In this document: positions 11,223 through 25,300 of the stretch, piece by piece | Layout of the letters: every line of letters starts with the position of its first letter | How positions within the stretch are numbered: the stretch's first letter is position 1 | Assembly: GCA_027605045.1 (NCBI GenBank) | Contig: JAQFWX010000028.1 | Location: 1-64,000, forward strand | DNA from: Phallus indusiatus | Taxonomy: Eukaryota; Basidiomycota; Agaricomycetes; Phallales; Phallaceae | Length of the DNA stretch: 64,000 bases | Direction: 5' to 3' | Program-made: the position numbers and the translations under genes | Notes under the pieces: model-generated | Told to the model about the DNA's origin: nothing | The model's database searches: none | What the model saw: only the letters and a program-made list of their open reading frames with translations

Positions 11223-12218
11223 TCAATTTTGGGGAGTGGCTTCTTCGGCATCTTTAGTGACATCGTTGGTGTATTTCACATCAGCAGCACCATGATCATC
11301 TTTCAGCACGTTCCACGGACGAATCGGGTCGACACAGTTGGGGTATCGGGCGATATCGGCAAGATATCTTGCGGAAGGAGGCAAACGATGGTAGTACTTT
11401 TCTTTGGCGAAGTTGGAAGGTGGGGATGTGGGTGTCTGAGCGGAAGGTGTGGTCGTTATTGTTGCTGCCCGTTTTCGGCCAGATGAAGTTGGTGCTTTAT
11501 TGCGATTGTCATGCATTGAATGTTTATGTTTATTATGATGCGACTTCTTGGTAGAATGACCGCGATCTGCGGCTGGTCGTGACGTCGAGGGCGAGGGCGA
11601 CAGTGAAGAGGGTTGTTGCGTAGATGACGACGTTTGGGCGGTGGGTGGTAAGGGTAAAGGCGCTACGGGTACTGGGGGTTTTGGCAAAGGACGGATTGTT
11701 GTTGATGAAAAAGGTTTCGTGACTTTGGACTTGTTGTTGTCGAGGTCGTCGCCACTGAGATGGGCCAAATCGAGGTCCAACTGGTCAACTGGTGGTCGAT
11801 GTGACATCAATATCGGCGTCGTGTGTCGTCGCATCGACTTTGCATCTAGCGAGACACGGCGGCTAGGGGCTGGATTAAGTTGCGTCGCATGCCTCTGCGG
11901 TCGCTGATTGTCAGGTTGTGTTGGGAAGGGTTGGTGCTGTGGTTGAAGTTGGAGATGGGCCTGATCGTCAGTTTGAGGTGTCGTTTCTGGAGCTGAAGGG
12001 TATCGCCGTACGATTTTTTCGTACGGATGCGGAAACGTCAGGGTTACAGGGACGGTCTCATCCATATGTACGGGCGATTCAGCCCGGGTCATGCCCACTT
12101 TGTTGACAATATGAACTTCAGTCTCCGCCAAATCCACCTTTCTCGTCGACGAACTCGGCTTTACAACATGTCGACGCCGCCATATGTTGAAATTGAAGGA
12201 CCAGAAGCCAGTGCACAT
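11223..12218 (-). CDS. Hypothetical basic, Pro/Ser/Thr-rich protein with conserved-looking C-terminal tail
   Basis: I do not recognise this gene. A single uninterrupted frame of about 331 residues starts at ATG 12218 (MCTGFWSFNFNIWRRRH). The frame is open upstream to 12461, but that part is low-complexity and less likely to be translated. The middle is Pro/Ser/Thr/Gln-rich with a His/Lys block (HHNKHKHSMHDNRNK), probably disordered. The end is ordered in character: YYHRLPPSARYLADIARYP, then CVDPIRPWNVLKDDHG. There is no signal peptide or membrane segment, and no intron is needed. It is transcribed in the same direction as the alpha-galactosidase, whose start lies 770 bp beyond its stop. The aromatic N-terminus and C-terminal tail should be the most conserved parts. 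Confidence 0.6.
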   Translation of the reverse strand: MCTGFWSFNFNIWRRRHVVKPSSSTRKVDLAETEVHIVNKVGMTRAESPVHMDETVPVTLTFPHPYEKIVRRYPSAPETTPQTDDQAHLQLQPQHQPFPTQPDNQRPQRHATQLNPAPSRRVSLDAKSMRRHTTPILMSHRPPVDQLDLDLAHLSGDDLDNNKSKVTKPFSSTTIRPLPKPPVPVAPLPLPPTAQTSSSTQQPSSLSPSPSTSRPAADRGHSTKKSHHNKHKHSMHDNRNKAPTSSGRKRAATITTTPSAQTPTSPPSNFAKEKYYHRLPPSARYLADIARYPNCVDPIRPWNVLKDDHGAADVKYTNDVTKDAEEATPQN

Positions 12219-15200
12219 CGCAAAACGGGAGACGTGGAAGACCAGAAAGGGAAAACGGAGGGGACTAGGCGATGATGGTATGGAGAAAATAGTAGTGGTG
12301 CTGGGGCTGGGGGCAGTCAACCTGTAGTGAGAATCAACTGGTAGTAACGATGGAGGGGGGATGGGTGGATGGATGGTCCTCCTTGTTGTCGTGATGAGGA
12401 GAGGTTCTTTGATGATGTTGCGAGATTTTGATGACCAAGCACATTTGGCAGGAGCCCACACGCTGTCACGTCGTCCATATACATATCAAAAATGTATTAT
12501 CTAGCTAATAGAGATTGGACGCCCACTTTCAAGCTTCCGACGCTGATTTTCGTTTTTAATCTGCCCTGCGCATGTGAGCACGGAATAGTTTTCGTTTAAG
12601 CGTTTTAGCACGTGCACGTCGCTGTGGCCATGGAGAACAGCTCAGTTTCGAAAGGCGTGCGACTACACGTTGGATGGGGAAAACGGGAATTAGAAAGATG
12701 GCAAAATTTGTTGGCTGGATTGAAAACGATTGGAGGCAATGAATCTATATGTGCGACGAATGATGATCAATTTTTATCAACGTTACAATGAATCAAATTA
12801 TAACTAAAGCTGTGTTTTGGCCTGAGCATATCGTCGGAGCAAGATACTAATACTTGTCAACACGTCAGGCGGTCTAGACTCAATCGTTCTCGAATTAGTC
12901 TTGCTTTCCAAAGTTTCTGTGTGAGGAATTATGAGAAAGATATTCCCAATCAAAGCTTTCAAAAATAGTACAAGTACCAAGTCTTACAGGGGTAACAGGG
13001 AATCGCCGTTTATTATACTGAGATATCTTTCGATGTCGCCACACGATTTGCCAATTTGGAAAACCTATTAAGAGGAATTAGGAGAATACGTATCCGTCTA
13101 TAATCCTTGAGCGTGCTGTGGGTCATTATATCATGCAAAAGCCCGTTGGCACCCCATATTGTTTTGTTCTGAGTGCCTACATTTTGACATGGGTCAGGTG
13201 GGTCAAAACGTTACAGGACGACAATACAACACAATATATTCCCAGCATCGCGTATTACGTTGGCGTTGCATCGCGATTTAGTATTCCTCCATCAATACGT
13301 ATTCAGTGGTGAGATGGGATGACACCGTGTTGAGTTGAGTCCCGGAGTGTTCTTTTTGGGGGTCACGACATCCACGCATGGCGAATTGTTGAGCGAGCAA
13401 GTTGCTGCGTGTTTATGAACGGATTGATTACTTTGTGCCGAGACGCTTGTCAATCTAAGTGTATTTCCGCACTTTCTATGCTTTTGTTCCGTAAACAAGG
13501 ATGCGAAATACCTTGTGATTTTGACTACAACGTAATTGTAGTACAAAAGGCGAAGTTGGATAGGTCCCGTTCAGTCCCGGTGGTGTGGGAGTTTATTTCG
13601 AAGCACGTCATCGAAATAAATAAAAAAAAGAAGCTCTGAGCCATCTGATGGGTAATTCAACGGAGCTCAGCTCGCAACAAAAGCCTATTTCGCTCATACG
13701 AAACAGGTCTGTTTACAAAGCAAAAGATAAAGAGGCACAGCAAATACAAAGCAGTTCAATAATGCCGCTCGTGGATGGACAATGAATTAAGAAAGTCGTA
13801 CACGTGTCTACAAATACAAACTGAGAAACAGAAATTCGAAAGCAAAATGCGATCATAATGAATGACTGCAGTGGGAATATTGGTGGTTAAAAACATGTGT
13901 AAGAATAGTGGTATCGTTTGAGGGTATTATCATGGGGCAAAAGGAACAGTGAACCACCCCGAATTTAAGTTATTGCATTACGATTTCGGTGGAAATTTGC
14001 ATACCGAGCAATACTCAATAGTATTTTCATGTTTAACGACTTTCGGTATATCCGGACCCCAATACTGGATATGACACTGGATAAGGCATTTTTGAAAGAG
14101 AATAGTACTCATGACTCACATCAATACATCCTCTTTTGCGACAGTCGCAGTGGGTGGAATGGTGATAGCTCTTGGCACAGCGTGTGCTGTTGCAATCTAT
14201 CACATAAGCCACTCTTGTTCGACGGAAGTGCTACAGCGAACAACGATCAATCAGAATAGTGTGCGTATTCAAGCAAAGCTTGGTCATACCCCACATGGCT
14301 GATATTGAACGCCTTCACTATCAGGAAATGGATCAAAAAATAACAATGAAACCTAAGGTCGACTCACGCAACACGTTGACACATTTAATTTGGAGCTGGG
14401 ATTGGGACAACAGCGAAGAGTGTAAAAATGGGGATCAATATTGGCTTAGTGAAGAATGGCTCGCGAGTTTAAGGCTCGGAGTGGTGAAATTGAGGCCTCT
14501 TTATGCCATTTCGTTTTGGGGCAAAGAACAACAAAAGCTAGTCACACGGAAGTGCCGCTTTGCCGGAATCAACCTAATTCTTTTTACATAATTTTGCGGG
14601 TCAAAAATATTTTACAGTATTTTCAAGGTTTTTTTTTCGAACTGCCACGTCATGCCGAGAGGAATTTTTCTGCCGTTTCAAGGGAGTTTTTTTTGTATTT
14701 TCCAAAAAAAAGCAATAACTAACGGCAAGCCTTTCCGAACTCAGGGCATGTACTACAACGTACTGTACTCACATCTCCTAAGAATCTTAGGGTAATCTTA
14801 ACCAATCATATATGATAACACCCTCGTCCTTCAGCTGTATAAGATTCCATTTACGATGAACGCTGAGATTGCAGATTTTGATAGCCAGTTCTACATTATG
14901 TCTGCAATATTTGTACGTAAATCACCTAATCGTTATCAAGCATTATCGATAACATTGTGGTGACGATAATGAAGCTTGTTTTCTTATCTAGCTGTGTCCA
15001 ATTTAACAATGTTATTAATTACATATTGCTCACTTGAAATTCCGTATCGGCCTGACTCATTCCGAAAAGAGTAAGGTTTTTTAATTACTCATATAAGGGA
15101 ATCGGTCTTCGTGGCGCTCTAGGGCGAAGAGAGCCGACACATAGCAGTAGATTATTCCGATACCCGTAATCATTGAATGATATCGATGCGTACTTCAAAA

Positions 15201-15768
15201 TGCTTTTAAACGAAAGAAAGCTCCGCCCGAACTGCCCCACTCAACTACCGTATAAAGGTTTATCTTCATGGGACTTATATACACTTACAATTATATGACA
15301 TCCACTATGGCAAACGCTACCAATACTTGACTTAGTTAAATTTTTATAAGGAATTGAACACTAATTTTCACGGGTCCAAGCTACAAGCAGAATTTTAAAT
15401 TTGCGCTATTCTTAGCGGACGGACTGACTATGTTTCGCTCCATGAAAAAGAAAGTTTGGGTTGTCCTGATGGCTAAAGCGTCTTTGGCACGCGGCTTTTT
15501 CGCGGGGTATATATGACGTGATGCAAACGGAGTTTGAATTCTCTCAAAACGCACCAGCCAAGGTTGAGCTAAGGCCGAGCCAAGGAATATGTCAGACCAC
15601 GGTTTTACAGAAGTTCGTTGCTTTTTTAACCATTTCTCTTGATTTATTGATGTGAATAGCTCTTCAGCAAGTCTCAAAACGACTGCTCAATGAGCAATGG
15701 CTAGTCAAAATCGACAATAACACCTCTTGTTCATATCTCTTTGTATGAACGATTCAGTTTTTTTTTAG
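12219..15768. other. 3.5-kb gene-poor interval
   Basis: The interval holds only short isolated frames. One at 14259-14591 (plus) and one at 15381-15677 (minus) are about 100 residues, but neither shows domain motifs or flanking splice-linked exons. The missing N-terminal exon of the downstream XLF-like gene is probably in its last few hundred bases. Confidence 0.45.
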
Positions 15769-17285
15769 TTTTTGCTAGCTCATTCACGAACTCGTCGCTG
15801 CAACAGAAGTTTCATTCCTCTGACAATCGATGTTGTATTATGGTAACGAATACCGTTGATGTTTGGTGTGAAGGTTCGCGCTCTCCCTATTCCAGAAATG
15901 AGAAACTCATCAAGCTAATGCCCATGACCGATCGTCGCGCGAAGTCCTTGATTCAAAATCTCTGATCAGGCGTTGGAGATCACTCAACAACGATGATCCT
16001 CTGCGACTATTGGAACGAGATGAAGACCTTGAATGGCAAGCAAAGATAGCCCGTACACTGACTAATGCCCACACACCGTTGAGAATACAAGAAACCACAT
16101 TTTCAATAGAAGAATCACAAGAAGCTGTTTGTCTATTTACCTAAGTATGTGAGAAATCTCACGAATTAGTTGTTTTTGTCAGGATCTATCCATTAAACTT
16201 CAGAATTTGAACCTCGGAAGATGGAGATGGGAATGCTATAAATTAGGCTTTAAAACCACCGCTCAACTTTTGTCAACTCATCTGTTACATCCGTTGCTCT
16301 CGCTCGCTAATCTAGCATTCACATCAGCGAATTCCGTCAGCGAACTGTCGATACCCAATCTGGAAGAGGTGAGCAAACTTGACTGGAGATAGCGCGCGAC
16401 AGATCATGATCCGTGTCGCGGTTTTTGGTTGAGCAACGAGTTATATATTGGCGTGTTTAGGACCATTTTTTCTCTTTCGACGATTTCCTTTTTATGATTT
16501 AACTGTTCTCTACGGTGCTTCTCACATTCTGAGCTGTTTTATAGGCTGTTGACAACGTTGCTAAAGCCGGTCGTCGGACACAGGCAATCTTTGTTCGGCA
16601 AACCTTTTCTCGTCCCAGAGTCGCAACTACCATAGCACGATTATCGGCCATCCTGAATTTTTCGAATGACGCACGTGCGTGGTTACGTCTTTTATATACC
16701 TCAACCTGTTGATTTTTCCAAAGCATCAATCAAAGACAATTACGAGCCGAATGTGGATGTTAACACCGTAGCCAACGGAGACGTATTTGATACTAGCTCA
16801 CCCATCTTGTCAACCGTAGCGGCCACCAAAGTTTGTATTTGACTCTTCTTCTCTTGTCAAATCACTCAGATTGGACGCAGTCCCTTTCTCATTCCGCCGC
16901 TGACCCAACACGACCAACGGCCGAGCTTACAAAGTCTTCTGGCACTAGTAGTGTCAAGCCTCGTCCACCATCACCGTCGCAACTTGAAAAACAAATGAGA
17001 GAAAACACTGATGGGTCAATCACCGAAGCAGATACAGGTGACGACGATAACAACGAAGTGTCGACCCAAATAGCCCAGGATCCTATAACGTCCCGGATGC
17101 ACGACACCGATCATCACGAACGACGATTGCCAGTGACTAAGAGGGCTAGGTATTCGCCGCCAGAAGATACTGCAATGGCCCGGAATGAATCATCAGTAAA
17201 TACGCGAGGTGCTCCTGCCAGCGGCCATATTAACCGGAAAGTTGGCGTAAGACAACCTCTTAAAAGAGGAGGCAAGCGATTTTGA
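15769..17285 (+). CDS. XLF/NHEJ1 (Nej1-like) non-homologous end-joining factor
   Basis: XLF bridges broken DNA ends with Ku and ligase IV-XRCC4 in the nucleus. Six exons connect in frame: 15769-15873, 15915-16126, 16183-16368, 16545-16674, 16724-16830 and 16881-17285. They give about 380 residues without the first exon. The head-domain pattern fits XLF: SSLQQKFHSSDNRCCIMVTN, then TVDVWCE (like LLxKFxxxxxxYxLLLTDLxxVW), TTFSIEE, and GRWRWECYKLGF...LLSTHLLHPLLSLA (like the YWNFxxxLxxxxxVxxHLIxPLL segment). A coiled-coil-like stretch and a long disordered tail follow. The protein ends in LKRGGKRF, a basic patch plus aromatic residue reminiscent of the X-type Ku-binding motif. The start codon is unresolved: the first exon I can follow begins after a poly-T acceptor, and no in-frame ATG is close. 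Identification is by remembered family pattern. Confidence 0.75.
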
Positions 17286-20200
17286 GAGATCATGTACGCA
17301 TCTCTCCAAGTCATCGCCGTTGAGCTTTTTCTAGCCTGTCGCAAAGTGATTCATCTTTCAACATTAAGTATATAGATTAGTAAAATAATAATATTGAATC
17401 ATCCAATTGGAACGATCTTCTGGGCTGATGGGTCAAAGCGAAGTCGTTTGTTCAATGCAAATGTTATGACGTACGCGCATTCGAAAAGAAAAAGTCAAAC
17501 ACAGATGAGTATATCAGATAACTGAAAACATTGCAGATAACAGTTAAAAAAACGGCCAAGGATAAACAAAAGCATTTCGATGACAAGATGAAAAAAATGC
17601 AGGTATTTGATTAACGTTGCAAAAGAGAAAAAGAAATGGGGTGGAGATGAGAGGGTGAATGTTGTTTGATTGCACGATTACGCCGGATTGTGATTTGTAG
17701 CATGGATGGTATGTTGAGCTTCCCGATCACCAACGGCTTTTATTACTTCCGCCTTCAGCGTACTCAGCGTCAATGCATTGTTGACATTTGGGCTGGAAAT
17801 AGTTCTGAACTCGTCTTTTTTCATAGTAGTCCTGTAAAGGGAGAGGGAGTTCAGTCAAATGGATCTTCGATAAAATTTCATGGTTACTTGATTGCAATAA
17901 CAGTCTTTAGCTGTTTTATGCATATGCGCCTTGCTTTTCGCGCAAGTAGGTTTGTTACAATCTTCAGTGATCCCGGTGAAGTAGTGACGTATGTAGCATC
18001 CACAGCCACGGTAGAAGTCACCCTTAGAAAACTCTAATTGTTACATCTTGAGCGGTGAGATGATCCACCGACTTACAATGCTAACGCAAGGGTTTAGTCA
18101 AAGTTTGAGTTAGTGTAGTAAGAGAACATCAAGGAAGACGTGCCATTCAGCTTCGCACATTACGGGCACAGCCGAGGTTTGGATGGAGATTATAAGGGGC
18201 AAGATGTGAGACTGGAGCGCTGAAAGACCAAAGTCACTGTTATTATAGTTTGCATGAACACGAGTTTGAAGTCTTTATAAATCTGGCGAGCGTCCACGAT
18301 CACGGTGACAAGGGGTGGATGATTATGTAATGGGATTGGTAAAATCGCTTTTGGGCTTCAAACGACCACAAGGGAACGTTGAGGAATATCCTTACATCCT
18401 CGGCCTTGCTTCATTCTACCACCCGTTTCTCATTTATCTATCATTACACTTCCGAAAGTTTAAATCTTTCTGGATATTCACAAATTTGAATTTGGGCTTT
18501 AGGGACGTGGATGCGAAAGGAAAGAGAAACAAAGTCAGCTTATGGGAACAAGAATATTCGCATCGTAAGGGTTCCTTAGCACTTCTTTTTCTCACCAAAT
18601 ATTTAGCGCAGAATATCTTTTTGCTTCTTTAACCAGTTTCGAAAATAGGGGGCGCCACAGTTTTCAATTGTCGAACAAGGTTGGTCCTAACGTCATCTTT
18701 TCACCCCTGGCCGTTCAGAAATTCCATCTAATGTCATTTATGCACATGTCTTCAAGTTCTACGTCTTCTTTCTTTGTGTCAGGGTCGTCCAAGATGGCTG
18801 TGAACTATTACCAACCTAGGGTTGTTTGAGCCGTATTCTAACGGTTTAACCTTTCCTTTTCAGATCAAGCACCGGTGTATATATTAGTTATGACCATGTG
18901 CTTAAATGTGCCATCGCATCCCAGGCTACTTCAGCACAGACGCTGTTGTCATTTTAACAGAAACGTCTCGTTATATTATTCCTTATCAAGTAGGTACCTA
19001 TATATCCACCTTTGAAATTTTTGAACTCATCGGGTTGTTATACTTTTTTCCACATTCATCAACCGAAATAAACTTACAAATAGTATTAGCTCGTTTTATT
19101 TTCCGGTCATCCATTCTAATTTCACCTTAAGCGCTTCAGGTGATTCCCGTAAGGCTCGTCTTTTGATGTCTTTGCAATTCATTGTCTGAAATTCCTTACC
19201 TCCACGGTTGTCAAGGCCAATTGGATGTTTGGCTCCGGCTGATTCTTCCCGTTCCTTCAAAGGTATTCGGTATGTGGATAGCATTTGAGAAACTTATCAA
19301 CAGTTATTTAGCCTGTCCACATTGCTTGACTCGCGAGAAGATTTGGGAAAAGTTACAACGAAGTTGTGGGTGAACGGGTCTTATTGCTGTTGTACTCGAG
19401 CTTTCATTCCAGCGATACTTATACTGTAACAGGCTCGGAGCTATCCCGGCAACAAAGAGACCAACAAACCTTCGTAGGATAATACTTCGGAAAATTCCTT
19501 TCGTAACTTCGCTTTTTCTGATTATTTGAAGCTTAAGCAGCCCCAATTGGATCTTTGTATCTTTATCGAATGATCTCTCACCCAGCAGAAACAAGGCCTG
19601 TTGATAGGGCATAGTATCGCTGACCAATCCGCAATTGATCACGGGAACAAGTTGTCCTTTTCTCTGTCAAGCTTCGCCCGAAGTTGTCGTCATCAGACAC
19701 ATTTGGACGGGATTAGCCCTTTACGCAATCAATGGAGCACACTTATTTCCACGTGTTACATTCAGTCTGAAACTTCTTAAGGCGACTTCGACAATTCTTC
19801 ACTCACATCCTATATTGCATGGAATTTAGTGCCTTTAAAGAATCACATTTGTAGATAGTAGATATTAATAACCTGGAATAGACCATCGAACAGAAGTTTG
19901 AATGAGATCCTATGGCCTAGATACATTCTTACATCGTTAGTTTTGACATATTAACGCAGTACATGATGAGCTTTACACATGGGAATCATCAAATCACCTG
20001 ACTGAGGAGAACTCATGGAAGATCTCGTTCCTTTTAAGCCAGGGCCGTGGGAGTGGTATAATCTACAATATGTGATCTTCAGGAACGCGGAAGCATGATA
20101 TTTTAAGGTCTATCCCAAGCTTGAGTTCATCTTCTAGTTCCTGAACCTGGGTAGTTTCTCTCCCATCGACAGGTCTGGTTGTGTTGTTTTGTAATTTCCA

Positions 20201-22354
20201 TTTGGTATGTGTCGGTTTGACCTGCCCGGATAAATACATCAAGATGTCTTAGAATTTCTCATGATACATTCAAAGATTGCACACGCAAGGAACGGCGAAA
20301 ATCACAAGGACATGAATTCGACCATCGGAGTTACAGAGTCTGATCATTTCTTTAAGAACACCCCTTCCCCGCAGGCTCTTATCAGGCGTGGTGAGATATA
20401 TGAGTGATCGATGTGGTATTGTGCTTCTAGCATCGTCGGTAACAGCTGGCATCCCTCTAGTCTCACACACCTTATTATCATGCTGCGGTATGCCCAGATT
20501 GCTCACGATTAACGTCTTACTCTGCTTCTTGCGTCTGAACTCGTATGGAAAAGGGGCTCTGAAGTTGAGATTTACGGCTGCGTGGATTTCTTGCGGGTGA
20601 GACTTACATTCGGCAAATTATCAATGAGTATGTGTAGGTCACACGGACAGGGTCAACCATTCTCTGACTTAAATTCTAAACCCATTAATAGCAAGAACTT
20701 TTCCTTACTTGATTATTAGACGCAAGACGGTCATGTGGGACGAGGTACAAGTTCGTAATAGATGCCAAAAGTCCTACATGATAACAGATGATAACATACC
20801 ATCGAATCAAAGTTTGGCAACCACTGATAGTAGCTGCAGGGAAATAAACATACAAGATAACCTCGAAGCGACAGTAAGCCCGCTATTAGCTGCTATTAGA
20901 TCATTACTCTTTAGACCGGGACCGGAAGAAATATGATTATCGGTCCTATGAGAAAATTTTAAGCACTAGAGATGCACACTCAGAATAGAATGTTTCAAAA
21001 TATGGAAAGTCGTGAGCGTGATAATGTTGGCACCGAAGGCTGCAAGGCTTCATGGGCTTTACCCTCCGCCCTTATTAGAATTTAAGCGTGACCATCGCTC
21101 ATCATTTATTGATGGTAGATTAATTTCTGCCATAAACTCCGGGTTAGGATTATCTTCCCAACATCAAATCCGCGATAATTTTCTCGTATAAACCAAAAAG
21201 AAGGCTGGATGAGATTGTAAAGAAGTACTCTTAAAAACGACCATTCTGCGATGATGGCACGGAAATTGATCACGCTATCTAGTAGCATTGAGTAAAACGA
21301 CTACTAGGCGACGGACGTAGACTGAAGATGTTGGACGCCTTCTACGAAGCCGCCACTGAATGTGGGCGAGCTGCGATCATTTCATGGATGATTGGCCGAC
21401 CCGAGACGATAGTTCAAAGACGATAAACTCGAGCATTGTCGAATAATCATTATTAAAAACTCACGATAGTATTAAAACCTAGCAGTCCCCTCATTTCGAC
21501 TCTTCAGGCTGTTGGAATTATTGATGAGGAAATCAACCAAATGTTTGCGTAAGGGAAAGAGGATCCGGAAAACAAGGGACCTCAGTGGGGTGGGTACTAA
21601 AAAATTGAGACACTATAGAGGAAGATAAAAATCGAAAGTGTGAGCGCACGTAAAAGAGCACAGCTGCGTTTGATTGCCATTATCCAGTTCCCACATACTT
21701 TGGCTTTTTATGCGAGTTTAGCATTTTTGGGCACGTTTTTTTTGTTGGTATAGCAATATCAAAACATCGTGTCAAGGAGCTGAGAAATTATATTATGGTG
21801 GAGTTTAATTTTCTAATAGTAGTACGCCGCCTTTTAAGCAAGAACGACTTGATTTGAGAATCAATGACGTGTTGGCGCTAGTGGCTGATACAGGCCCACT
21901 ACCTCATGCAGATCGGGAATGAGCTATTATATCATATCTCCCCGGGCAACTCACCTGAGAAGCGCAAGCCCGAGGCGCACGCCTTGACCACAAAATCACA
22001 TCTCGGTACGTAGTGCTATAGCAAAAAAAAGAGCTAGTAGCCTATGGTCATACCGTAACTTTTCGGGCTCTGCTTTATGCACATTGATTTTTTTTTGATT
22101 CGCTATATTTTTCCGTTTCTAATAGGTCGCGTGACACTCGCACTGTCCCAAGTACTCTTTTATCTGAGGCTTGCAGAGACACGAGCTTTAACTTTAAGAG
22201 TTTGGTCCAATTTAAGATACGCGCATAAAAGATACAAGGTACATTTCAGCGCGGTTCACCATGCAATCATATTTTCTAACTACGCTCAATGATATACATT
22301 ATAGATACTGGGGTTGAATAACCGCATACGGATTCTTCGAATATTCAATATTCA
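17286..22354. other. 5-kb gene-poor interval
   Basis: I found no credible exon chain. Frames at 18315-18632 (plus) and 19096-19642 (minus) have protein-like patches, for example KEREESAGAKHPIGLDNRGG, that could be remnants of decayed genes or transposons. They are broken and match nothing I can name. There are no long repeats or terminal inverted repeats that I can see by eye. Confidence 0.4.
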
Positions 22355-25300
22355 CTATACAACCTGACGGGGCGACCATGGAGGGTTATTAACGGCGATT
22401 GAACCAACGCCCCCAGAAATACGGCCATCAATAACTAAGGAAAGATTAGGAGTGACTGTAGAGTTCGCGTCCAATGACCATAGAGCAACAGCCACAGTAC
22501 TGATAATCATTTTCAGCAAAACAAAAAGCTTCATATTGCTCTACGTACTTTTCTCCGTTGTAGTTGAGCAACCCCTGATGTACTGGGAATTTCACTTGCG
22601 GACCCAAGTTACCAACACGCTATGAGAATGAGATAAGATACAACAGAACAACATATAAAGATAAACAAAGGACAAAACCTTGCCATAGTTCCATCCATTC
22701 ACAAATAACAACGCGCGATACCTCTCTGAATTATCCTCAAAAACAAATGACATAGGCACATCCGTTCCACCAGGGATATCCAAATTGAATGTGGTGACAA
22801 AGAATCCGACCCCTGCTTTATTTTCTGGCAGTCCTTCGGAGAAGGATCTACGAGACCACGACGAGGTGTCAAATCCAGGAAGGTGCCACCCGGCTCGTTC
22901 GCCAAAAAGTCCTCCTTCATTGAATATACCACGAGTCTTGTCGGGGTAACTGGATTTCGTGAAGTCAGCTGACGCATGTAGGTAATTTATGTTTACTTTA
23001 CTTTGTATATCCTCCTAGCTTGCCCTGAACCTTCCAAACACCGAAATTGCCGGTGTTAAGCTCAAACCCTGCTATACCTCGTGGAGATTTAGGATCGTTC
23101 GTGCTGGCTGAAAAAAAATCAATTTCCTTGCATGTCGGGTAATTGTGTTGTTATTTTAACAACAAAACGTACAACCGCTTTCGTCCAATCCTGTGTTATC
23201 TTGAATGACGGTGATAACGTTATCATAACCAATCCTCAACGAGCCTGGCGGGAATTCAAATATCTCATTTGTCTGTGAGGGGGTAGAACTAAACAACGCA
23301 ATTAGGCGCTAGTGTCAGAATAGCACGTAAGAGCCAGGATTTAGATGCACCTGTCCCCCGGTGTTGACTTAATAAAAACATCGTTTATCCAGACACTTGC
23401 CGCAAACGCTGAGATGAAATTCAAATAAAAGTTACTGCCTCTGATATGTGTATCTTACCTGTGCCACCGGATATAGTCAAATTAACTGACGTTTCTGCTC
23501 CCGTACCCATGAAATGTCCACGCCATAAAACAATCCCTTCGCAGCTACAGAAATCATGTTCAGCAGGTCGTATTCAAAAAAAAAAAAAATTCGCGCACAA
23601 TCCATAATCACAACCTAGTCCGTGATATTGTAAAGAAAAGTATCAAAAATGAGGAAGAGAGGCTTTACCGTATAGTACCCGGCCGTCACCAAACAAAGGT
23701 GGTTGTATTATGTTTGTTGTTGTGTGATTGGCAACTATCCAACCTTGATCAGAGAAATCAGGTTTAATCTCCGGAAGGCTGTCGGAGAATCTCCAATCAG
23801 TAAGTTCTGGTGTCTTTAAAGATGTCAGGCTCTTTTGAATCGTCAAATGTCCCATTAAGGCGCTTGATTCGCCTTGAGCTTGTTTAAGGTCCTCCACCAG
23901 TGCGCCGTTCCATGACACAGTCTTGACAGTCTCCGGAGCGTACACGGTCAAAATGACACTTTCGTTCAAATCGCCAATCAGTTTAAGTACGCTTCCTTCA
24001 ATGGTCGCATTGCGAACAAGATAAGGTCCACCGACAAGGACAGTATCGTTTGACCCGAATTGCCAGTAAGAGGCCAATGGCGAAGAAGAACTCGGAATAA
24101 CCGGTGCCCAGAATGTTGCTACAGTCACAGAATCGCTGAATAGAACCAAGAGAGAGCTGGTATCGAAAACAGGCACGAGTCCATTCATCCCTGGTAAGAA
24201 GGTAACGGTGTTGATATCATTGGCGAGATCATTGGAGATGTTTACTGAAGGATGATACGCAGTAGATTCTGTGAAAGAATTGGCCGAGTTGAAGCTGAAA
24301 GCGGCCTCATGGAATTGATCAGAATCCCCGTAGAGGAAAAGGACATCTCGGTTGCCTATCTTTCCGGAGAAGAAAATGCTTGCTGTGGAATAGAGTAGTT
24401 GCGAGTCTCCAAACGCATAGTCGGTAACTATCACTTTGCTCTGTCTTCCGTCGAGGTTGATGGATGGGAAAGTTCGAGGTAAGGTTAATAGACCTTTAGA
24501 GGTATTGACGCTCAGAGAGAAGTCGGTGCTCTGCCTGTAGGACAATAAGAATACATTTGTGGAAAATTTACGGAAGGGTTACCTACGTGGACGTTGAATC
24601 AGTTTGTCTTGCGATATAAAACCCAGTGTGTGTGTTTGAATTACGCAAGAATGTAACGAAGGCGCCAGATCCATTAACGGAAACTGCATTGGTGCTGGTA
24701 TCTCCAATCCAGTCGGTATCCCTAAACTCCGAAGAGCTTCTGAGGAACATAGCTTGTCTTTTCAACTCGTCAAACTTCGGGGATAAAGCGCGATTTTCTC
24801 TGATAGATGCTCCGTAATCGTAGCTGTAACATTCATAGGCTACGAACAAAAATCCCCATAGCGAAAAATGACACACCTCGTATAAACACCCGGATATGGT
24901 AGATGCCCCCATGATGTTCCTCTGGAATCGGGTTGGTAACACTAGTGCATAACGGAGTAATGATTAACACACCCATAAAGCATGTAAAACGACATGAGTT
25001 TAGCATTCGATGCCCAATTCTGCTTGTAAAAGACGTCTTGAAAATCTGGTCCTGTCAGAACTTCGCAAGCATCATAACCTGGACCTTGCCAAGGATCAAA
25101 CGATCCGCCTATACACACAAGTTAGGAATACCTTATTTCCTGCAGATAAAGGAACGGGGCAAACCTTGGAACTCTGGAAAATACCCGGGTCGGGAGGGAT
25201 CGACATCTTCGAAATATTGATGATAATTCAAGGTGACGGGCGCCCAGACCTGGGAGGAGTATTCAGCTACTATTAGCCATAAGAGAGACAGGAGCTTACC

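Noticed and set aside
23560..23620. Poly-A run as a possible retroposed transcript end
   Set aside because: It falls inside an intron of the GH35 gene as a simple A-tract; no target duplication or retroposed body is visible.
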